Shown here in pieces: positions 49,083 to 60,800 of a stretch of DNA of 64,000 nucleotides; the first letter of the stretch is position 1; each line of letters starts with the position of its first letter. The position numbers and the translations under genes are program-made. Source of the DNA: Chondrilla cf. caribensis (Eukaryota > Porifera > Demospongiae > Chondrillida > Chondrillidae); contig OZ026559.1 in NCBI GenBank assembly GCA_964020155.1, positions 3,495,455-3,559,454 of the forward strand. The letters run 5' to 3'. The notes beneath the pieces were generated by a model. It made no database searches. It was not told the DNA's origin and saw only the letters and a program-made list of their open reading frames with translations.

Positions 49083-49355
49083 CTCGGCTGACTTGACTGA
49101 CTCACAAACGAACGAACTTGAAGGCTTAAACTAGAAAGTTCATATAATCACGTTGAGAATCGTGGCTAATTATAGCCAGCACGCTCGAGGTGCGAGATTA
49201 CCTTCCGCCAATCAAATAATCGTTTGATATTACACTGCGGTCCGTTTGTTAAACGCTTATTTGATTGGTTGAAACGTATGCGAATGTATCCTCCTTTAAA
49301 TAGTATAATAAGTAACTGATGTCAGTTACTCTTGCATATGCAAGAGTAACTGAAA
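49083..49355. promoter_or_regulatory. divergent intergenic region between BEN and transposase genes
   Basis: 273 bp separate the two start codons. The transposase side has an AT-rich TTTAAATAGT (49294-49303) and three inverted or direct copies of AGTAACTGA. Confidence 0.5.
49311..49353. promoter_or_regulatory. AGTAACTGA inverted-repeat cluster with 32-bp palindrome
   Basis: AGTAACTGA at 49311-49319, its inverse at 49322-49330 and again AGTAACTGA at 49345-49353. The last two form a perfect 32-bp palindrome ending three bases before the transposase ATG. A binding site for the transposase or the BEN protein is possible. Confidence 0.5.
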
Positions 49356-50381
49356 ATGCCCTTAACAACCTATCAGAGAGAACGAGCTGTTGCCCTATGG
49401 ACCCAATCTGGACGCAAAACAACAATAGCAAAAGTTAAGAGAGACTTGGCCTTGGAAGGGATTATCGCCAGTCATGAGGCAGTCCAGAACACCATCACCA
49501 GATGGTGCGCAACAGGCAGTGTGTGTGACCGTCCAAGGAGTGGGCCTCCAAAGAAAGTCCCAGACAGTCATTATCGCTGCATCGATGACGCAATGACTCA
49601 TGATGATGAGCTTACAGCTTCTTCTTTGAAGGACATCCTGACCGAGAAGTTTGGTGCAGAGAACGTGAAGTATGGCATAAGAACAATTGCTAGGATACGG
49701 AATGAACTTGGATGGACATTCACGTCAGCTAGATATTGTCAGGCAATTCGCGATGCCAACAAGGAGAAGCGCCTTGCATGGTGTAAACAGCGTATCGACG
49801 ATAAGGAGTGTTTCCAGGATGTCATATTCACAGATGAGTCCACCTTCCAGCTGGAGAGCCACCGAAGGAAGTGCTTCCGGAAGAAGAAGACCCCAAGAAG
49901 GCTCAAATACAGGCACAAACACCCACCTAAAATCCATGTCTGGGGAGGGATTTCAAAGCGGGGAGCAACTCACCTGGTCATGTTTGGAGGAGTCATGAAT
50001 GCCACAAGGTATGGAGACATTCTCTCAGCCTCTCTCGTGCCCTTTGTCCAGAAGACGTATCCAGATGGACACCGACTATATCAGGATAATGATCCTAAAC
50101 ATACAAGTAAATACATTCAGAATTTCTTTCTGCAAAATAACATCACATGGTGGAAGAGCCCAGCCGAAAGCCCTGACCTGAATCCTATTGAAAAAGTTTG
50201 GGGATCCATGAAGACATACCTTCGTGACAAGTACAAGCCAAGGAACCTACCACAGCTCAAAGAAGGCATAAAAGCATACTGGAGCAAGCTGACACCTGAG
50301 CTGTGTGCCAGGTATATCGACCACTTACAAAAGGTCATGCCCATTGTTGTCCAGGAAGAGGGGCGACCTTCAGGACACTGA
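49356..50381 (+). CDS. Tc1-like DD34E transposase (intact, 341 aa)
   Basis: N-terminal paired helix-turn-helix region (about 1-110) with the family-typical GSVCDRPRSGPPKK motif. The DDE domain shows VIFTDEST (first Asp), YQDNDPKHTS (second Asp) and SPDLNPIEKVWGSMK (Glu), with 34 residues between the second Asp and the Glu. It also has WGGIS. Full length for Tc1-type enzymes, without stops or frameshifts. It cuts and rejoins transposon ends at TA dinucleotides, in agreement with the TA flanks of the surrounding 4.5-kb element. Confidence 0.93.
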   Translation: MPLTTYQRERAVALWTQSGRKTTIAKVKRDLALEGIIASHEAVQNTITRWCATGSVCDRPRSGPPKKVPDSHYRCIDDAMTHDDELTASSLKDILTEKFGAENVKYGIRTIARIRNELGWTFTSARYCQAIRDANKEKRLAWCKQRIDDKECFQDVIFTDESTFQLESHRRKCFRKKKTPRRLKYRHKHPPKIHVWGGISKRGATHLVMFGGVMNATRYGDILSASLVPFVQKTYPDGHRLYQDNDPKHTSKYIQNFFLQNNITWWKSPAESPDLNPIEKVWGSMKTYLRDKYKPRNLPQLKEGIKAYWSKLTPELCARYIDHLQKVMPIVVQEEGRPSGH

Positions 50382-50520
50382 ACTATCTATTCTATTATTA
50401 TTATTATATTCTTATTCTATGGAAGAACAGTTTATTGTGTTTGCTAGTGTAACTGTTATAATTGTGATTGCCTTCCCTCTGCATTAGTTGTTGGGTGACA
50501 TTTGACCTTTTGCGCTATTA

Positions 50521-50526
50521 AATAAA
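50521..50526 (+). promoter_or_regulatory. possible polyadenylation signal of transposase gene
   Basis: AATAAA about 140 bp after the transposase stop, the first good match downstream. Confidence 0.5.
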
Positions 50527-50529
50527 CAT

Positions 50530-51890
50530 TGCGTTGTTAAATTTTGATTGATTGAAAACCACAATCCCTCACTCTTCCGCGAAGTAGAAAAATGGCGGCG
50601 CTGGAACACTATCTGTTGACGATTTGGGGTTACGAGAGCGTACTGTCTCGCAGACTGCGATAGATAGATTCAGGTAAACCTGCTCGGAACCATATGAGGT
50701 TATTGTGCTCATTATTTGTGCATTCTACACCTACAGGTGACAAATAACTCTGATAAAAGACCAGTTTTCAAGACAAATCTTGTGTTTTATTGCATTATAT
50801 TTATTATTAAAGTCTGCATTAATAAGGTCAACTCACCATGTTGTTTTTGATCTTATAAGGATTTTATTCATCTAAATTTTATTCTCATGACGTTTACATA
50901 ACAGCCGCCATTTGCGATTAAAGTGACAATGATGTATGCTATACATTAATATGGGAATATCTCATCATAGTGTATAGTCCTCGAGAACCATTGCTAACCA
51001 ACCCCAAACCAAAATTGTCAACCCGGAAACGTATAGAGTACATGCTGACGATTCTGGTGATTGGCTCAACGCTCCCGATTCTTGCCAGGGAAATCCGCCT
51101 TTTTCGATTTTCGAGCACCCTTTAAAGTCAGTTTGGAAGGCTCGGTTATCTGCGTTCATTTATAACGTCACCTTCGACTGTTGATTGAATGTCTAGTCAG
51201 CTGTTCTACTGAGCAATGAAGTGTCTACCCGGATCATGTAGGAAGAACAACCCCCCAGCGCCGTTGTATTCTATAGCAAGGTTAGGGTTAAGGATATAGC
51301 TAAATACGGTTGGCTTGCATTTATATCAGTGCATCGCTCACATCAATACAATTTACAAAGTAAACATAACCCTAATCCTAACCTCGCGTCGTAAAATACA
51401 ACAGCGATGGGGGTCGTTCTTCCTACAGTCCTTCATTTTTCTTTTGTTTTGGTCGTCGCGGTACTTTCCAATCAGTCTTATCGACGTAAGACACAGGTCG
51501 TTTTCTAGTTCGAAGCTGATAAGCCATCTTGCCGTCAGTTGAGAAAGCTGAGTTGAGTAATGACACTTTAACACTATACAATAACGGAAACGGTTACCGA
51601 TGACGACAACAAAATGGCGGTGGCATGCGGCTTCGATCGACATTCCGTCTAATTAGTACCAAAAAAACATCAAAGGACAGGAATGTATCACATCGAGAAA
51701 ATGAGCGCAACAACTTCATATGCCATTTTCTGTGCGATCATGGCGAACTACCGCGCCGTACGTACGTACGTTTTCTCTCCGCGGGTACCAAGTGGTCGAT
51801 CCGCAGGCGTAAACCGATCTTTCCGCAGGACGTTCATGAAAATCAACGACTTGCCGCTCTGCTATACGCAGATACCAAGCGCGGCAAGCC
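50530..51890. other. right arm of the 4.5-kb transposon, no gene supported
   Basis: CG-richer than the flanks. A short frame (ATG at 50591, 23 codons) and the inverted repeat at 51238-51428 are the only structures seen. Confidence 0.5.
51238..51428. repeat. inverted repeat, about 58-bp imperfect arms
   Basis: 'tgtaggaagaacaacccccc ... gttagggtta' (51238-51295) pairs with the inverse of 51371-51428. It may be a small nested fold-back element. Confidence 0.7.
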
Positions 51891-51925
51891 TGCGGAAAAA
51901 TTCAGGTTTCTTGTAACATGTACCG
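51891..51925. repeat. right terminal inverted repeat
   Basis: Exact inverse of 47421-47455. Confidence 0.9.
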
Positions 51926-52202
51926 TATATTCAAAATGTACCAGGATAAGATAATAGTATTATATTACATAATATGTGCTATGTATGCATTGACAGTATA
52001 ATAATATTATACGTTAAACATATATTCCACATAACTCGGTTGTTGACATTATATTATCCTTGAGAATCTTCACAGCCGATGCTAATATTGATTCATGGAA
52101 ATAAGAGGTGAGTGAGTATTTGCGTTAGGAAGACATTAGCAGTTAATCTTCACTTAGATGTTCACTACAAGAACATTACAATTGTTATTGTTTAGCTAGA
52201 AA

Positions 52203-54361
52203 ATGTCTCAGAGGTGGATTGTAACTACTTCAGTGGTACTGTCACTTGTTGTCGTGAGTGGAGTTGTCCTCGGGGGATGGGCCCATCCTGACTGTTGTGA
52301 TACCTACAAAATAATGAATTCCATCAAAGGTGATCCTGACAACTATCAACAGCTCCTCAATGCCTTCTACCCCATCAATCGAGCTAAACCATCTAGTGTC
52401 ATCATAGCCTACTTCACCAACTACACAGACCCACTTCCTGAAGAGTGCTCACTTGGGACATATCCATGGAGGACATATCCGGGAATAAACTACACTTATC
52501 ACAACATATATTGGTACATGTGGACCACTACTATCATTATTGACATTGCTGGGGATATGGTATTGACAGAATTTGGAGAATACCTCCCAACTATAACCTA
52601 CTACCAGCTGTTCAACAAAAGTTCACCTTTTGTCTTGTCTACCCAAATTGCGTGCGTTAAAATACCATTGGAATGCAAGGGATGGGGAGATCTTGGTATT
52701 GTCACCACACAGGTGAGTAGTTATGTATAAAGCATGCATGGTAATTGTCAGTGACCGAATGTGCATTGTGGGTATACCTCCAGTTAATAGTGTGCATATA
52801 TTATTATAATAATTATTCCTAGTCTATATAACAGCTTTGCATTGAATAATTAGCAACAAACAATCAATTGGAGAATCTATATATATAATTCAGTTCGTTT
52901 GAAATTGTTTGTTCGCGATTCAGGCAAAAACTACAGCACGGGGCGCCGTCAAACTCTCAAGGATTACGAAGTACGGTTCGGGAAGTGTCCTCCACGGGTT
53001 AAAATCGACCGTCTAACTGTCCATGAGGAGAACCGTCGATTTCCGGTTTTTCCTTCGCGGATGATGGCCATTTTTAATTATCGTCCCAGTGACTTCCGGT
53101 TATCAGGCGACTCGATTGGCTGTTGTTCAACGATCAAATTTAAACTTACAGTCGATATAGCAACTACCCTCTGTTGCCACCAGCGAAGATGCGCACGATC
53201 GACTCGCCGTAGCAGGTGAGCCCGCCAAAGGCAGGCTCACTTACTAGTACCCTATATGACAATACTGACTATAATATCAGTGTTGATTTAATATTCTTTC
53301 CTTACAGTGTGTACAAATGATATGAATTCCTCATTTATACTAACAGATAAAATCAATCATATCACATGAGGAGCACTATTTAAAGGAGAAAGACAGCAGC
53401 AAACTAACAAGAATGTTCTATAAGACACTCACCACTGGAAGTCCAGTAGTGGATGTTCGGACTAGGGATCAGTTGCTACCGTCGCTCACATAATAAACAA
53501 ACAAATGAGAATGCTGGAATTGCAATTGTGGCCCTGTTAGTTATCGCAACACCTTACATACTCTACTTCGCTGGGAAGAAGCAGTTAGAAAGTCTACAAC
53601 AAAGTAGGAGCAAAGCTAAAGTACCATTCTTCTGGGCTGTAGCAAGTCTTGCTCATGTCTTCAATGTTTACATGGTAGCCAAATTGCTGACAGGAGCCTG
53701 TGATGACAATAATAATATGAAGTATGATAAACATAGAGAAGAGGCTTGTTTCTGGATTATTACAGTATTTGTATATATACACATTGTAAGTGGCATTGTA
53801 GCCTACATTCACAGCAAGTACATTACAATTCCCATTCCCATAACATGGAGCATATTTACAAACTGTTGTAAAAGAAAACAACACAGAATCATTACAACAA
53901 TATCTCTTTGGGGGATCTACATGAGTGTAGTATTCCTATTAGTATGTCTTCCATTTCAGCTCTTGCTGGTGAGTGCTAATCCACACTTGTATGGATTTAC
54001 CATTCTCACAGTGTGGTGTGCAATGTTTGTATGCATCATCATAACATCCATTCCCTTTACAATTGATCAAATCTTCATAAAAGAAGAGGAATACAGAATC
54101 ACACCAAAACAAGCACTTCGGCAGATACTGCTACTCATGTTTATAGCAGTACTTGTCTTTGGATTTGGATCACTAACTTTCAGTATTACACTTGTACTAC
54201 ATTTGAGTAAATATGGAGAAGAGACTCGAACATTCTCCTCCTCTCTGATATTTGTACTACATCATACACTTCTACCAATAGGAGCTTGGATCATCCGTAG
54301 AGTTGGAGCGAAAGTTAGACAGACAGTACAACAGATGCTGAATATGCAAGATGAAAACTGA
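52203..54361 (+). pseudogene. MSQ-type 7TM receptor-like gene with 14-bp deletion
   Basis: Exon 1 (52203-52712, 170 codons) is intact and 5' and 3' splice sites are kept (CAG|GTGAGT; AACAG|ATAAAA at 53346/53347). In exon 2, 14 bp present in the 14854 gene are missing at 53480/53481. The frame from exon 1 then ends at TAA 53491-53493 (RTRDQLLPSLT*), before TM1. Downstream the seven-helix frame stays open to 54361 without any other defect, and an ATG at 53453 (MFGLGISCYRRSHN) lies in that frame. The lesion is thus young. The transcript could give a secreted ectodomain of about 218 residues. The intron carries a Helitron. Confidence 0.82.
52876..53247 (+). mobile_element. non-autonomous Helitron, 372 bp
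   Basis: Starts with TCTATATATATAATTCAG and ends with CTAG, seven bases after a hairpin (GTGAGCCcGCC aaa GGCaGGCTCAC, 53216-53240). It lies between A and T, as Helitrons do. The same intron at about 16385 lacks it ('ggagattatcctacatgac' against 'ggagaa|taccctatatgac'). The interior is CG-rich and not coding for Rep/helicase. Confidence 0.8.
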
Positions 54362-55094
54362 TCCACTTTTATCAACAACAACATACTATTCATACGTTTA
54401 TATTTGCATGTTGTCAGCATCCAAAATACAGCAATATGTACATCACAACAGTAGGTATTAACAGTATGTAAATAGTAGGTGCATTAATGGGTTCTATTAT
54501 GAGGATTGTATTATTCTTTGTTTTAAATTTTATCATTTAAAGGCATTGTTGAACAAACAATTACCACTTACAATATAATATAAGTCATCATGAGTGTAGT
54601 TAGTAACACATGACAAGGTGGATTATATGGGATGCATGAGACTCAGCAAATGCACAGTGTCCATCAGGAAACAATAATCACATATGAGATGGTGGCATAC
54701 AGCCTTCACCTAGGTCGTATATATTATACAGATCTATTATAATGTCATTGGCATTATTTCAATGATTCTAGGCTTCGTGATCAATTACTAATAGATGGCA
54801 GCTTCCTATAATAGATTTTGACTAGTCACATCTACATGTCCATTTGAAATTGTAACTAATAACAGTCAAATGGAGCTGCACAGTCATGTTGAAAGACAGT
54901 ATGAGTGTCCTGTACGAGGATCAGGTGGAGCAGAAGTGCATATTCTCAAAAACCATAGGTTTAGGACCGAAAGACTGCAGTGGACATTAACACACTACAA
55001 TTTTCTTAAAGGATAGAAATTACTACAGCGTACAAAGACACGATGATACACATACAAACTATACTGACCGACCATTTTTGCTGACTATGAAACT

Positions 55095-55528
55095 ATGATT
55101 GTGGATTTACGTGAGTACAACGGAACAACATCATTTTTGGATGTACGACTTGAAAAACGGTGCTGTGGCTTGAAGTATTACATAAGCAAAGACACATATT
55201 ACCTTCTATCATTCTTTGATATTGCAAGAATAAGTGGAGAATACAACTATGGCCGGTCAATTTACAAAATTTTGTATATGATGAATCATAATACAATAAT
55301 TTAACTATGGTGGAATTCCTCAGTGGCTTCTCGTTGGACATCTTACTTCCCATATTCAGCGCTAAAGAGAAAGAACTTCTCCAGTCATCATACCTTAGTC
55401 GCTGTCAATACTGCATGAAACAACAGTGTCAACAATCAAAAGGGCCGGCGAATCAATGTCCTGGTTACGCTATAACAAATCACTCAACTTCAATGGAACA
55501 AGTACAAAATGTCAGGCAGAAATCATGA
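55095..55528 (+). pseudogene. relic of unknown coding segment, two frames
   Basis: 55095-55304 reads LREYNGTTSFLDVRLEKRCC, GLKYYISKDTYYLLSFFDIA and RISGEYNYGRS. 55307-55528 starts MVEFLSGFSLDILLPIFSAK and contains several cysteines (CQYCMKQQCQ). The first part has a related frame at 18385-18560. It could be a decayed exon of a host gene or an old element. Not recognised. Confidence 0.35.
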
Positions 55529-55552
55529 CTTAATATAATATAATATTCACAG

Positions 55553-56110
55553 GCACAGGCAACCTTAGTCTAAGTTTGCCATTTCAATATACGCTGCAAT
55601 AGTGCCCCGTTTCTATCGGTGGGGCAACTTACTGCTGAATGCTTCATTTGACGAATGATTTGCATTCAACAAAACCAAAAAATGACCTAAATCAAACAAG
55701 TAATTCGAGTTTAAAAACTCGTGGGGCTGCCACCCCCCGCACTCGAATTACTTGGCGTCTTTGTTAGGTTTGGAAGAAACTTTGCTGAAGTCAGCCCACG
55801 AATTCTAGCCCAATTTCAAATTGTCAGCGTTCGAAATCGGCCATCTTTATTACGCGCAATATAAATTCTAATATAAATTCATTGTTGCAGTTACGCATAG
55901 GAACACATATTATTATATCTATCTATCTATATACAATATATATATATCTATCGAACGAGCGTTACATACCGGAAGTAGAAATGAAAACAATATAGGGGCT
56001 GCCTGCGGCAGCCCCTAAAAATATTGACAGCCATCGCAATTATGAATGTGGGCGACCGCAATTGGACTCCGCTAATGAACGGAAACAATTACCTCGCTAA
56101 CGCTCGTTAA
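55553..56110. mobile_element. 558-bp insertion containing repeat R1, 10-bp target duplication
   Basis: The related flank near 18835 reads '...aatattcacagctagta' without it. Here ATATTCACAG (55543-55552) and ATATTTACAG (56111-56120) bracket the insert. It contains a stem from AAGTAATTCGAGT / ACTCGAATTACTT (about 55698-55755) and the hairpin ending ggcagcccct at 56016. No ORF, class not determined. Confidence 0.7.
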
Positions 56111-56947
56111 ATATTTACAGCTAGCGTCATCCTGCTAAAGTACGTTGATTTCTAGGTTTAGAACAATTCCCTTGCCTCCTCTGAAGAGTCATGTTCAACC
56201 TATTCCAAAACCAATTAATCTCCAAATTATGCTTCATTCCTGGGTACATTGCAAATGGCTTTCTACATGTATATACTAAATAGAACATATGGCATTGCAG
56301 GTGATGAAAGTTCCCACCACTTAGGATTATTTTGCAGTGAGGCGTCAAATGATAAACGAATAACTACAATTATAAAAGTATTAATAATAATAGTAATAAT
56401 ACTTTCATATTCTATTTAATTGTATTGTGTCCTGGCATACGGTACTTTCAGTGAAAAACATTGACATTCTACAGGCATACCTGTGCCAGGTTTTCTACCG
56501 TATGTAGTTGACACGTCTCTGACCTGTAAATGAATGACCTGTACTTATACTACATTCTTCAGAAAGTGATGTTCACTCAAGGCACATGTGACAATGAGCA
56601 TGTCATAATTATTGCACAATGATGGTGCGACTTGATTCGAAGGGATGAAGAAAAATGGCTTATTTGACTGATGTAAATCAGTGAATTTGAGTGTCAATCT
56701 TTTGAAATAAAGATTATCACATAATGTTCGAAAGTACGATGTTTTCAAATCTATTAGACTTTCTGTAGTTGCCCTTAAATAGTTCATTGCCAGATGAAGG
56801 CTCATCTCTGCATTAAACAAATTCAAAATATCCAAGCAGTATTCTGATGGGGAGGATCTTTCCAAACGGACGTTACTCTTCTTACAAAGGAAGGTTTTTG
56901 CATTTCTTTTAGACTTGAAAGGCCACGTGAGGTCTGTATTCCTTTTG

Positions 56948-57035
56948 ATTACTACACTGCCCTACCAATAGCATCATGGATGATACAGGTGATGCATCAG
57001 AAGTGAAAGCAACAATGTGACAAATCGTAAAGTAT
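56948..57035 (+). pseudogene. relic of MDT-type exon-2 end (TM7 and tail)
   Basis: 'actacactgccctaccaatagc ... gatgatacaggtg' followed by the 3' UTR-like 'gtctagcagtacattatgta' equals the end of the copies at 12740 and 41030. Upstream sequence is MSQ-type flank, so this marks a recombination breakpoint. Confidence 0.75.
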
Positions 57036-57093
57036 TGCTATCACAGAGCTCGAGCTCAAGGTCTAGCAGTACATTATGTATGTTGGTCAGGCA

Positions 57094-57628
<535 letters not shown>

Positions 57629-57785
57629 CCACATGCATCAAAACTGAAAAAAAGAATGAAAGTGAAAACTCAGTAGAAGGGAATTGTCATTAGCCAAATA
57701 TACATGCCATAAACCTTCAAATTATGCTCTGTTATGGAGTGCTCCATTTTTGACAGTTATATTTCCGACTATTGTCAGTCTCACA

Positions 57786-57793
57786 TATATATA
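57786..57793 (+). promoter_or_regulatory. TATA-like element of MDT-type gene
   Basis: 'tatatata' 36-43 bp before the preferred ATG at 57829, with the same context as at 38271. Confidence 0.45.
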
Positions 57794-57828
57794 GGAATAG
57801 GTTTTGAATGAACAGAACTGCCTTCGGG

Positions 57829-60800
57829 ATGGATACTGTACTGGTCAGAGTTACAGTGTTGCTCACAGTCTTTTCTAGTTCAAGGGTGGTTTGTGGGGAA
57901 TGTGTCGTCAACAAGATGTGTGATTATGCTACTGAAATACTCGAATCCATCCAGGCTGATCCTGACAACTATCAACAAATCCTCAATGCCTTCCACCCCA
58001 TCAATCGAGCTAAACCATCTGATGTCATCATAGCCTACTTTATCAACTACACAGACCCACTTCCTGAAGAGTGCTCACTTGGGACCTATCCATGGAGGAC
58101 ATACCCGGGGATAAACTCCACATATTTCAGAATGATGTGGGACATGTGGACCACTACTCCTATTCGCTGTGTGGGAACGGATTTATATTTATTGGAGTTT
58201 GGTGAATATCTACCAACAATGAGTTTCTATTTTCTATTCAACAAATCTTCACCTTTCTCCCCACCATTACAAATCGCTTGCATCAAAACCCCACTCATTA
58301 ATCCTGAGGATTTTGGCATTTTAGGAGATGTTACTACTCAGGTATGTATAATTTTTATATATTGGCGTACTCAAACTTGAACATTGTGAGAGAGTGAATA
58401 TTGCCAAGTTTGTTCCTTGAGTCCAATTGTTACATGATTGGTTTGAGATCAAGGGACCGCAATTGTTTTGATTATTCCACAATTTAAGGTGATTCATAGA
58501 TTTATACTTCAACAATGGGATTGAAACTCCTGTTATCTAACAGATTTATGTGTTTTGACAAGTATTAAATCATTATGTCACTGACCCCTCATTGTAAAAC
58601 ACTGTGAAAAAAATGGCAAAATTGTCCTAAGGCTTATGAATTGTTATAATTATATTCATGACCATGATGTCATTGGTACTCACATACACATTTATGTATT
58701 GACCGAGGAGTAAGCAGTGTCTTGTATTCCATTTCTGTACAGCCAGGGTTCCGCATACAGTGAATTTCCCTTAATCTGCCATCAAAATATCTGCCAAAAC
58801 TTTTAATCTGCCACAATTTCCCAGTACCAATATAATGTACCAGTAACAATGAATATCCAGTTAAAGCACCAAACGCCTCAAACCACCATATTCTTTGAAA
58901 ACAAATTACGGCGGATTAATGGGTATTCATTGTATACGTTTGAGGTAGTGAATGACCATTTTCGGGAAGAGTTCTAACATGAAAGGATACGACCGAATTC
59001 CATACAGTTACAGGTACAATTGTAGAACAAGTAGGATTTGGCCTCGTATTTTGGCAGCTCAAGGTCAAAGGTGACCATTAAATCATATAATTGGTTCTAG
59101 TTAGGCATTAATTATGGTTTACAATGTCGTTTTCTATTCTTTTATAATGTTGTCAAGTTTTAACTACCTCCTCTTATGTGTCAAAATGAGTATATACAAC
59201 AATTCTGACCTCCTTAATGATTTTAAAATTGGTGGCCATTATTCTTAATCAAAGTCATTAACAGTCTATTATAGATTAAGATTAGATTAGATAGTCTTAT
59301 ACATAGATTAAATCATGTGTGCAAGGTTATGATCAAATTATTATTTATACCCACATGTTGTCGTATAATGGTCACTGGTCAGTTAGTATATAATTATTCG
59401 AGTCACTCAAGAAGATGTGTACAAAGATCAGCATGCACTTAATATAGAGTAAGATAGATGAGGTAATGAGACACAAAGGAATAAAGGTCATGAGAATCAC
59501 TTATAGCTATAGACAGACAGATAAATCAGACCTAAACACTTATACAGTAATAGATATCATTGTTACTAGCTAGACTAAGTTATGCCACATCTCCCTTCCT
59601 CCAGTAGGTCAGTCTCTCTGGAGGTCTGATAGCTGTACCGGAACGTAGCCGTGTCGTTACGTTGGATTGCGGGGTTTGGTTAATATCCTCGGTAGTTGGT
59701 TGTACTGTAGTTTCCGGTATGCGGGGTGCTAGATGAAGTCGGTTCCTACGCACTTGACCAGAGGGTGTTGACACGATGTAGGACCTTGGTGTACTTGAGG
59801 CAGATGTAATTCGTCCTGGAGTTTGGTTGTTGTTGGTACGAACCCAAACTGGGGTGTCGTCGGGGAACTGGGGTAGTGACTTGGTTCGGTGGCGTCTGTC
59901 ATAGTTGAGCTTCTGCTGAGCTTTGAACTCTTTGTCTTTGTGGGAGAATGTTTGCAGATATGGCCACTGGGGCACAAAAGTCTTACTGACTTGCGGTACA
60001 TCTGTTCGGATGCGTCTACCCATCAGTAATTCTGCAGGACTAAATCCGCACCAGGGGAGTGGGGTTGCTCTGTAGCTGAGCATGGCCATATAGGGATCAG
60101 TCGATTGGTTAAGTCGCTGTTTCACTGTCTTCACTGTTCGTTCAACTAGTCCATTACTTTGAGGGTAATGGGGGCTGCTGGTGGTGTGAGTGAAGGAATA
60201 TTCTGAAGCGAATGCTTTCATAGTCGTTGAATCGAATTGAGGACCATTGTCACTCATCAGCACTGCTGGGATTCCATGTCTGAAGAATATTGCTTTCAGG
60301 GCATTGATTATGCTCTTCGATGTGGTGGATGTTAGCTTCACTGCTTCTGGGAATCTTGAGAAGTAATCCACTACGAGAAGGTATGTGGCTCCATTCAGCT
60401 CAAAGAGATCTGCACCCACCTTCTCCCAGGGGTGATTGGGTAATGGAGAGGGGATCAAGGGCTCTCTATGTTGAGGATGGTTCTTGGTGCATTCTGGGCA
60501 TTTGCTCACATACTCTTCGATTTCACGGGATACCCCGGGCCACCACACAGCTCTGGAAATGCGTTCTCTGCATCGTTGGATGCCTTGGTGTCCCTGATGA
60601 ATCTTCTGTAGAGTTTGCCTTTGGAGACATTTGGGGATGACGATTCTGTCCCTGAAAAGTAACAGACGATCATGAATTGTTAACTCGCTCTTGGCGGACC
60701 AGTAGGGGACTAGATCTCCCTTCAAAGTGTTGCGTTGAGGCCATCCTTCACGGCAATAGGTGAGGAGAGTGGAGCAAGTAGGATCTGTGGCTTGTGCAGA

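Larger units (their letters stand above)
47421..51925. mobile_element. 4.5-kb TA-flanked DNA transposon with BEN-domain gene and Tc1-type transposase
   Basis: The ends are a perfect 35-bp inverted repeat (outer bases CGGTACATGTTACAAGAAAC, inner bases CTGAATTTTTCCGCA), with TA at 47419-47420 and 51926-51927. Both outer flanks belong to the MSQ-type 5' flank, as in the copy at 43914, so the whole unit is an insertion. Inside are a minus-strand BEN-domain ORF and a plus-strand DD34E transposase ORF, divergent from a shared 273-bp region. I saw no second pair of terminal repeats close around the transposase. It could therefore be one element with an accessory gene. A nested Tc1 element with decayed ends is the alternative. 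Confidence 0.75.

Noticed and set aside
48658..49134. 158-codon plus-strand frame
   Set aside because: Antisense shadow of the BEN-domain gene, Ser/Thr-rich without domain.
50591..50662. 23-codon frame MAALEHYLLTIWGYESVL with a possible splice donor after it
   Set aside because: Too short and without a second exon; noted only as part of the transposon arm.
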